From positions 18,671,533 through 18,735,532 of the forward strand of contig JAKSZT010053764.1 of assembly GCA_026826555.1 (NCBI GenBank): a stretch of DNA of 64,000 nucleotides, written 5' to 3'. Numbering within the stretch: the stretch's first letter is position 1; every line of letters begins with the position of its first letter. Positions 55,221-64,000 of the stretch are shown here, piece by piece. The translations under genes were made by a program, and so were the position numbers. The notes below the pieces were generated by a model. The model did no database searches. It was not told the origin of the DNA and worked only from the letters and a program-made list of their open reading frames with translations. The stretch comes from Tolypeutes matacus (lineage: Eukaryota; Chordata; Mammalia; Cingulata; Chlamyphoridae).

Positions 55221-57599
55221 CCAGCCAAGAATTTTATATCCAGTGAGACTCTCTTTCAAAAAATGAGGCATTCCCAAATAAACAAAAGCTGAGAGATTTC
55301 ACCACTAGACCTGCCCTACAAACAATGCTAAAGGGAGTTCTTCAGACTGAAATGAAAGGACACTAGACAGTGGTTCAAAGCAGCATAAAGAAATAAAGAC
55401 CTACCATATAGATAACCATTTGGGTAATTATAAATGCTAGTATTATTTTATAGTATTGTTTGTTATATAATTCCACTTCTTCCTACAGAGGCTAAAATGC
55501 AAATGCATAAAAAGTAATGATAAATCTATATTTTTGGACATGTAGTATACAAAGATATAAATGGTAACAAGTACAAAAAATGGTGGTAGGACAGAAGGGT
55601 ATAGGAAAAGTATACATGCATGCTATTAAAGTTAAGTTGGTATCAAACAAAATATAATTGTAATGTATTTAGGATGTTAAATTTTAACCATATGCTAACC
55701 ACAAGAAAAACAGATGAAAAGTACATCCAGATAATGAAAGTACTCAATATGGTAGAACACAAGAAAGTGAATAAATATAAAAGTAGGCTTTAACAGAAGT
55801 GAGGGACAAAAAAAAGGTAAAAGACTTACAAAGGCCAAACAGAAAAATGGCAGAAGAAAGCCTGTATTATCAGTAGTGATTTTAAATGCAAATGGATTAA
55901 ACATTCTAGTCTGAAGGGAGAGATTGGCAGAATGGATTAAAAAGCATGACAACTACATGCTGTCTGCAGGAGACTCACCTTAAAATCAAAGACACAAATA
56001 GATTGACAGTGAAAGCATGGAAAAAATATGCCATGAAAGTATTAATCGAAAGAGAGCTTGGGTGGCTATACTAATATTGGACAAAATATACCTTAAGTCT
56101 TAAGGTGATAATTACATACCGATAAAGGGGACAATTCAACAGGAAGATGTAACAATTATATATATATATATGCGCACCTAGCAGTAGAGTCAGGGAGAAA
56201 TTGAGGGGTTCTATACTAGTAGTAGGAGACTTTAACACACCACTCTCAATAATAGATAGAACATCCAGTCAGAAGATCAATAGGAAGTTCAGGACTTAAA
56301 CGATAGTCTAAATGAACTAGACTTAACAGATAAACTTAACAGAACTAGACTTAACAGATATACTTAACAGAGTACTGCAATTAACAAAAAACAGAATATA
56401 CATTCTTCTCAAGTGCACATGGATCATGCTCTAGAATAGACCATATGTTGGATCACAAAACAAGTCTCCATAAATTCAAAAATATTGACATTACTCAATA
56501 TATATTCTCTGACCACAATGAAATGAATCTAGAAGTAAATTACAGAGAGAGAAAGGAAAAATTCACAAATATGTGGATATAAAACAACATACTTTTAAAC
56601 AACCAGTGAGATAAAGAGGAAACTAAAAGCAAAATTACAAAATATCTTGCGATGAATGAAAGTGAAAAAAATGCAACAAGGCAAAACTTATGGGATGCAG
56701 CAAAGGCAGTGCTGAGAGGGAAATTTATAATTCTAAATGCTTACTATAAAAAAGAAGAAAGACTTCTAATCAAAGACCTAACCTCAAAACTGGAAGAACT
56801 AGAAAAAGAAGAGCAAACGAATCCCGAAGCAAACAAACAGTAGGAAGGAAATAACAGATTAGAGCGGAGATAAATGAAATAGAGAAAAAAAGAATTAACT
56901 ATGGCAAAAGTTGGTTCTTTGAAAAGATCAACAAAATCAACAAACCTTAGCTATACTGATGAAGAAAAAAAAGAGGGAGAATGCAAATAACAAAAACCAG
57001 AAATGTAGAGGGGGACATTACTATCTACACTGCTGAAACTTAAAAAAGGACTGTAAGTGAATACAATGAACAATTGTATGCCACTAAATTAGATAGATAA
57101 AATAGACAAATAGACAAATTCTTTGAAACACACAAGAAGAAATAGAAGATCTCAACAAACCAATTACTAGTAAAGGGATTGAACCAGTAATCAAAAAACA
57201 AAGACCAGATGATTTCATAGAGAAATTCTATCATATATCCCAAGAAGACTTAATTCCACTTCTGAAACTCTTCCAAAAAAAATTGAAGACGAGGAAACAT
57301 TCCCTAACTTATTCTACGAGGCCAACATTACCCTCATACCAAAGACAGTTAAACATACCACAAGAAAACAAAACTATAGACCAATATCTCTTATGAATAT
57401 AGATGCAAAAATCCTCAACACAATACTTAGCAAACTGAATCCAACAGCATATTAATATAATTTTACACCATGATCAAGGTTGGTTTAACATAAGAAAATC
57501 AGTTAATATAATACACCACATTAACAGAATGAAGGAAAAAAGCCACATGATCATCTCCTTTGATGCAGACAAGTTATTTGACAAACTCCAGCATCCCTT

Positions 57600-58281
57600 T
57601 GTTTTTTAAATTCAATTTTATTGAAATGCATTTATAAACCACACACTCTATCTAAAGTGTACAATCAGTGGCATTCAGTATAATCACAGAGTTTTGCATT
57701 CATCACTTCAGTTATACTATTAGAGCATTTTCATTACTCCACAAAAAAAGGAGAAAGAAAAAAGGAAAAACAACAAAACAACAAAAACAAGCAAAAAAAA
57801 AAATCCCTTAGTTGTCACCTCTCAATCTTTCTATCCTTCTCCTGCCATACATAACTTCTAATCTATTTCTGTCTCTATAATTTATTTGTTTACATTTTGT
57901 ATAGTTGGAGTCAAACAATATGTAGTACTTTTTGTCTAGTTTTGTTCACTTAGCATACTTCTTTTTTTTTTTTTTTTACCATTGATGGGAGGTTATTAAT
58001 ATATTAATTTACACTACTGTCCATAGTTTGTTTTGGTTAAATTTTTGCTGAAATATCACCCTGGTATTGACATCTTGTAACATTAACTTATATTTGTTCT
58101 TTTTCAGAGCAAAATATTCTTATATATGCACTATTAACCATACTCATTTTTCACAAGAGGGTTCATTTCACAAAATGCTTCATTTTTTAGCATTTCTTCT
58201 TGTGATATACATGACCTTAGACATTCCCTTTCAACCACAATCATACCTATATATTAGTGCTGCTACTTACAAACACTATGA
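57600..58281 (-). mobile_element. Truncated L1 3' end, antisense (first nested insertion)
   Basis: It starts with the T-rich reversed tail (TTTTTTAAATTCAATTTTAT) and carries reversed L1 3' UTR. It lies between tccagcatccctt (57587-57599) and tccagcagccctt (58282-58294). It looks like a different L1 subfamily from the neighbour at 58295. Confidence 0.7.
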
Positions 58282-58294
58282 TCCAGCAGCCCTT

Positions 58295-58526
58295 TTTTTT
58301 AATAATATATTTTTTATTTTTTTAAAGATATTTAATTTACAAAAATGTTACACAAAAAATACAGGGATTCCCATATGCCCCACTCCCCACACACCCCCAC
58401 AACCTCCCACATAAACATCCTTCATTAGAGTGGCACATTCATTGCAGTTGATAAACGCATGCTGGCACTTTGCCATTCAGCATGGACCATAGTTCACATT
58501 GTAGTCTACACTCTCTCCCACATAAT
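58295..58526 (-). mobile_element. Truncated L1 3' end, antisense (second nested insertion)
   Basis: T-rich tail, then ACAGGGATTCCCATATGCCC, CACCCCCACAACCTCCCAC and GACCATAGTTCACATTGTAG: the same 3' UTR wording as at 14345 and 32153. It lies between tccagcagccctt at 58282-58294 and 58527-58539. Confidence 0.82.
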
Positions 58527-60065
58527 TCCAGCAGCCCTTCTTGATAAAACACTTAGAACACTAGGAATAGAAGGAAACTTCCTCAACATGATAAAGGGCA
58601 TATATGAAACACCTGCAGCTAATATACTCAATGTTGGTAGATTAAAAGCTTTCCCTCTAAATCAAGAACAAGACAAGAATGCCCAAAGTCACCCCTGTTA
58701 TTTGACACTGTTCTTTCCAAAGCAATTATGCAAGAAATAAAAGGCATCCAAATTGGAGAGGAAGAAGTAAAACTTTCCCTCCTTGCAGACGGTATGATCC
58801 TATATACAGAAAATCTTGAAAAATCCACAACAAAACTAATAGGGCTAATAAATGAATTCAGCAAAGTGATGGGGTACAAGATCAATGGTCAAAAATCAGT
58901 GTTGTTTTTTTACACAAGCAACAGACAGTTGGAAGAAGAAATCAGGAAAAAATTCCATTCACAATAGTAACTAAATGAATTAAATATCTAGGGATAAATC
59001 TAACCAAAGATGTAAAGGACACAGAAAACTACAAAACATTGCTTTAAAAAAATCAAAGAAGAGCTAAGTAAATGGAAGGACATTCCTTTTTCATGGGTTG
59101 GAAGACCAAAAAAATCCTTAAGATATCAATCCTCTCCAAAGCAATTTATATATTCAATGAAATCCCAATAAAAATTCCAAGAGCCTTCATTGCACAAATG
59201 GAAAAGCCAATCATTAAATTTATATGGAAGGGTAAGGAGCCCCGAGTCATGAAAGCCATCTTGAAAAAGAAGAATGAAGTTGGCGGACTCACACTTCACC
59301 ATCTTAAATCTTGCTACAAAGCCACAGTATGCAAAACAGCATGGTACTGGCACAAGTACCAACATATAAACCAATAGAAGAGAATTCATAATACAATTAT
59401 AAAAATGTGCTGTCAGCATCCATCAACTGATGAATGGACAAATAATGTGTGTTATATACATAAAATGGAATAGTATTCAGCCATAAAAATGAAAGAAGTC
59501 TGATATATGTGACAGTCTGGATGAGCCTTGAGGACATCTTGTTGAGTGAAATAAGCCAAACATGAATGGACAATTACTGTATGATCTCACTGATATGAAA
59601 CAACTAGAATAAGCAAAGTCATAGATTCAGAATCTAGAATATAGATTACCAGGGAACTGGGTGGGGATAGGGAATGAGAAGTTAAGGCTTAAAATTTACA
59701 GGATTACTATTTGGAATGATGGGAATGTTTTGGTAATGGATAGTGGTGATGGTAGTACAACATTGTGAATGCAGTTAACAGCACTGAAATATATTTATCT
59801 GAATATGATTAAAAGAGGAAATGTTAGATTGTATATATGGAAACAGAATAAAATGTTTTTAAAAATCCAAGGAACTACACTACACAGTGAACCCTAAGTT
59901 AAATCATGGACAGTAATTAATAGTACAATTATAAATGTGCTACCATCAATTGTAACAAATTTTCCACACCAATGCAAGGTGTTGGTGGTGGGGTGGTCTA
60001 TGGGAATCCTGTATTTTATGTACTATTATTCTGTAAAACACAACCTCTCTATTAAGAAAAAAAGT

Positions 60066-61980
60066 GTGTTCCTAGCATCTGAGAAATACTATCTATTCAG
60101 CAAACATTAGCTATTGTTATAATATTATGTATTTAGTTATTTGTTTACATTTGTTTCTCTACCTGTAATTCTGAATTCTCTGTATTGTTTGTACATTTTC
60201 AAATTATCCTTTCACTACACTTAGAACCTTCCACATAGTAAATAAATATGAGTTGAGTGGAGTCATTCATTCAAAAAATCTTAGGAAATTGGCATCTCTA
60301 AGTTGGACCTTTTAAATTATAGGGCCTATTTAAGTGCAGGAATGATTCATGATAAAATATCTAGTGCCAGCATGTATTTTCTATGGCCTGCTAACTCTGT
60401 TGGTTAGATTGTGACTAATGAGGTCTAGGTAATGATTTCATTTGCTAAAAGTCTAATTAGCTTTGATCTGATCTCTGGGCCCAGATTGTATCCCCAAATC
60501 CAGCCAGTATGTCACAAATGTGCTCTCTTGGCCAAGAAGGAGAAGATGCATCCCTCAAAACTATCAAGTATAATTTTTAACTTCAGATTGTATAGTATCA
60601 TCTTAATATTTACTAAAAAAAAAGATCATTATGTTGCAATGAATTAAACTCAAAATTTCCTTAGCTAGAGGTCTATGAATATTTTCTTTTTCAAATATAA
60701 CCTTTTTCCCCAACTTAATCTATTCCAATCTTTCTGCAATTTTGTAGTTCTGACATTTGTCTACATACAATTTTTGTCTCTTAACGTTTGTCTTAGGGCC
60801 TTTATTCTCTTTTTATTGATATACTTCCATGTGTCTTAGGAAAGAGTATTCCATACTCTTCTGTTCTGCTACACTGAATTACTAGCCTGTTAGTGTTTGA
60901 TCCCTGATTGGGATCATAGTCAGATTCCCACTTCTGTGTGATTATAAATGCTTTTTGCTAATGATACTCTCAGAAGATAGAGATTCTGATCTTTATCATG
61001 GACTTTAAGCACCTGTACATGGCCTGCAGCTTGTGTGTGCTTAGTAAGTACTGGTTCACTGATGCTGTTACCAGAATTCCCTTGCTGAGTAGCCGTGATG
61101 CATGGGGTCTCACTAAGAGCTGATGATAGCCCTGACAGAAATGAGTTATCACTTAGGAAAATGTATACTCATTATAATTTGATGATAGTAAAGTATTTAC
61201 CTAGTTCTTGCTGTGAATATGGACAATTACTGCCATCCTAACAGGTCTAACAGTTTGTGTTAGTGAGTGAGCGTATATTTCAGTGGAACAATTGAGACTG
61301 CTCTAAAGTACTGAGTATTGAAGTGTAATATCTGTTTACTCAAGGGAGAAGATAATTTAATTCACTTTTTCTACTGTTTATTTTATCTTTGCTTCTGTAG
61401 GAACCCATCTATACCTGTATCTGTATAATATTTCTTTGCAGTAGTTTCCTGAGAGATTTTTGCAAAGACTGGATCATGGTCTTGTCCATTTCCACAGATT
61501 CTTACAATTTATGATCTCTAACCATTTAGAGTACTACAGTTAAACAAGCTAGAAACATTGGAAACCATGTAGAGATCATCCATTTAAATTGAAAGATATT
61601 GGTAGGGCCAAGACCTTAGTAAGACCAATTTCACTGAAATGTGGATGAAGAACCAACCTGAATATAGTAAAACCTGAGAGGCTTTACTATGCAGAGGAAT
61701 GGAGAAATTAGGCACTTGTTATGGATGGGTATATTGTCAAATGGGGCTTTTAAAAAAGGATGAAAGAAGCTGAAGCTTGTATGCATATTGGTGTCATTCA
61801 CAAAATGGACATGCCACATTTCTGGTGTATTTTCTGCCTTTGGTCCGACTTGGTTGGAGCAATCAAAGATGGCCTGTTTTGAAACTCAAGTGGGAAGTGC
61901 TTGCTGGCCAACCAGAACTTATATACCACATGAGTGCAATTTGTTGAAGTTTCCAAATAATGTAGTTACTTCTCTGCAGG
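60066..61980. other. Unremarkable intron sequence
   Basis: AT-rich; no gene or clear repeat recognised. Confidence 0.5.
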
Positions 61981-61984
61981 GCTT

Positions 61985-62480
61985 TGGTGACCTACCTAAA
62001 AACTTGATAGTGATAAACTGTTTCAGGCAGAGGTCTTAGGTTAAGGCAACAGAAGCCAACTCTGGCTGATTTAAGCAAACAAAGAATTTTTTGATAGGAT
62101 ATTTGTGGCTTACAGGATTTCCAGAGGTCTCAGTTTACCCAAAAAGCGGGTACAGGGCATGCTAGGCAGCAGCCAAACCAGAGACAAAAACATACCACAG
62201 ATGCAGCTCAGTAAGCACACCACACTACTGCAGCCATCCCAAACACTGTCTGCTGTTGCCACTGTTGGACAGTAAACCTGGCTGCCACTGGTAAATGGGT
62301 GCAGCTGCCACAACTTGCCACAGTTGCCATTTTTTGTGCCACTAGCTCCTGATTTAAGGCCATTTGAGCCCTAAGCCAGTTTCCTCTACCATATTTGGGC
62401 AAGTGAGTATTTAGCCTTCTGTGTCTTATAGTTGGATGTGAAATCTGCCTCCCACCAACATTCACAAGTTAAGGAATTCA
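61985..62480 (-). repeat. Possible old LTR-type repeat
   Basis: AACTCTGGCTGATTTAAGCA followed by AAAGAATTTTTTGATAGG has the look of a reversed LTR end. The family is unknown, and frames inside are featureless. Confidence 0.35.
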
Positions 62481-62484
62481 TTTT

Positions 62485-63940
62485 ATGACCCCTACTGGAT
62501 CATAAGCCATAATTTAAAATATATTTATTTAAACTATCCTGCATTTAGTTTAGTTTAGTTTTACCTACTTCGTAAGCCTCATTTCTTTCTAATATCCTTC
62601 TCATTCATTATATCCAGCCCCTCTAAACAGAATTCTATTTCTTCCCATATACCAGGATGTTTCCTTTGTTGTGACTGTTGTATATGCTATATTTCCTTCC
62701 TGATATATTCTTCTCCCTGTTTTCCATAGGATTGATTCCTTTTCATCTTTTTGTTTCAACCCAAATATCTCTCCTTCATGAGTAAAAGTCCTTGACTAAC
62801 CCTATCTAATGTGCCCATTTTCCATTTATTCTGCCTCAATATTCTATTTTTTTTCTTAGCACTTAAGAAAACTTAAATTATCTTATTTCTTTTCTCATTT
62901 TTCACTATCTACCTCTTGATAATTAGCGGTCATATCTGTTTTATTCCTTTTATTCTAGGTGCCAGAATAGATGCTTAGTCAGTATTTGTTAAAAGAATGT
63001 CTCTGGAGTACCCTGAACACAATAAAACATTGTACCAATGTAAAATATTATAATGATAAACACTACTATATCCTAGCTTCATAATAAGTTTTATTGTGTG
63101 AAATTGGCATGCTATTTTATTTCCTTAATTTACCACTTTAATACAATTGCTTGATTTTATAATTGACTTGCTAATTGGTGGAGGATATTCAAAATCTGGG
63201 TATGAAAGAAAACATATAATATAGAGGTATTATATATATGGACTCATGGGTAACACCCGATGCTATAGAATACAGAAAAATTGATTATAGCTGAGTTAAA
63301 TTGACATAATCTTCCTAGAGAAAAAGTCAGCAGGGAATGTCCAGGGGCCAAGGTAGATGCTGAAGCATGATGGGATGCAAAGAACATTAATTTACTGAAT
63401 TCAATGGAGCAGAGTCTTAACATTTACATAGAGCCTTATAATAGAGTCAGCTATGGAGAAGCTTCTGTGTGCAGTTATGCACACATATGTGTTTTTATGT
63501 TCAGTGCCAGACACATAATGCAGCCCAATGTAAAGATTTGTCTTCTGTTGTAGAAACAATATTACACATACTATTCTTATGACTTAGACTGTAGCAATCA
63601 GTACAGAAAAAACAAAAGGAACACAGCAACATCTTTTAAATGTACACAAAATTGTTTGGAATTTAGCTGTTTCAAGAATGTACAATCCAGAAATAGTGAG
63701 CCACTTTCAATCTGATATGCCAAAACTTAAGTAATTTTCTAAAATATATGTTTGGAAATTTCTGTAGGAAATAATGTATAAGCAATAACTCATATGCAGG
63801 ATATATTCATTATACAATATGAAAGAGAAGCTGATTTGAGCTATTAGAATCACAAAATCATGATTTCTCATACCTAATATAGAGCTGTTTGTTTCTGCTC
63901 TTGGTGCTTCTACTTTTTATAAATTCTTTGTTATTTTTTC
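62485..63940. other. Unremarkable intron sequence
   Basis: Nothing recognised. A T-rich acceptor-like site follows at 63920-63943 (see findings). Confidence 0.5.
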
Positions 63941-64000
63941 AGACGCTTAGAGCATTTTGACTTGCAGACATGGAAAAGATCTTTACAAGTTATCTGTGCA

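Larger units (their letters stand above)
55221..60065 (+). mobile_element. L1, sense, with two nested antisense insertions
   Basis: It begins with the pre-ORF2 region (CAAGAATTTTATATCCAGTG), continues through the ORF2 endonuclease (about 55900-56800, including LWDAAKAVLRGKFIILNAYY) and is interrupted at 57600-58539. It resumes with the RT core ([20 protein letters not shown]) and ends in a sense 3' UTR near ATTAAGAAAAAAA at 60065. ORF2 loses roughly its last third between 59373 and 59400. Many frameshifts; the catalytic FADD reads LADG, so it is inactive. A 28-bp tandem duplication occurs at 56314-56369. Confidence 0.82.
52838..64000 (+). other. RFX3: RFX3 intron after second coding exon (partial)
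   Basis: Intronic sequence from donor GTGAGT to the window's end. The next canonical RFX3 exon is not recognisable here, so the intron is longer than 11.1 kb. It contains a MIR, a poly(A)-only insertion, an LTR/SINE composite and a sense L1 with nested insertions. Confidence 0.85.

Overview
The window is mammalian intronic DNA: AT-rich, mostly non-coding and full of interspersed repeats. Two short exons spell the glutamine-rich N-terminus of the transcription factor RFX3, read on the + strand. The start-codon exon is at 3454-3578 (ATG at 3462) and the next coding exon at 52740-52837, separated by an intron of about 49 kb. The 5' non-coding exons lie to the left of the window and the DNA-binding and dimerisation exons to the right.

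The repeats point to Xenarthra, most likely an armadillo (Dasypus). About eleven tRNA-derived SINEs of the DAS type are present; several of the ~190-bp kind are close to identical and sit in clean 13-16 bp target-site duplications. There are also xenarthran-looking L1s, MaLR/ERVL-type LTRs and older mammalian MIR and L2-like remnants. A 400-N run at 36792-37191 shows a draft assembly.

Layout. 1-3453: upstream intron with an old antisense L1, an LTR scrap and MIRs. 3454-3578: RFX3 start exon, with a SINE 55 bp beyond its donor site. 3579-31672: intron with scattered SINEs, MIRs, truncated L1s and one solo LTR. 31673-37992: a dimeric SINE followed at the same target site by an apparently young L1 whose middle is lost in the assembly gap; a U4 snRNA retropseudogene lies inside its 3' UTR. 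38000-40850: mainly unique sequence plus a dimeric SINE. 40853-49930: stacked antisense L1s, one split by an LTR and one with a 5' UTR built of tandem ~110-bp and ~370-bp monomers. 49931-50829: a 140-bp near-perfect inverted repeat. 50830-52739: repeat-like sequence and a dimeric SINE, then the second RFX3 exon. 52838-64000: next intron, with a poly(A)-only insertion, an LTR/SINE composite, a sense L1 holding two antisense L1 ends at one target site, and quiet sequence to the end.

There is no bacterial-style gene system. The only host protein-coding content is RFX3; nearly all the longer reading frames are L1 ORF1/ORF2 debris or repeat-derived chance frames. The most notable non-gene signals are the monomeric L1 promoter array, the U4 retropseudogene, reuse of the same insertion site in two places, the inverted repeat and the tail-only retroposition. 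Repeat families were named by recognition only, without an alignment or library search, so subfamily names are deliberately broad.
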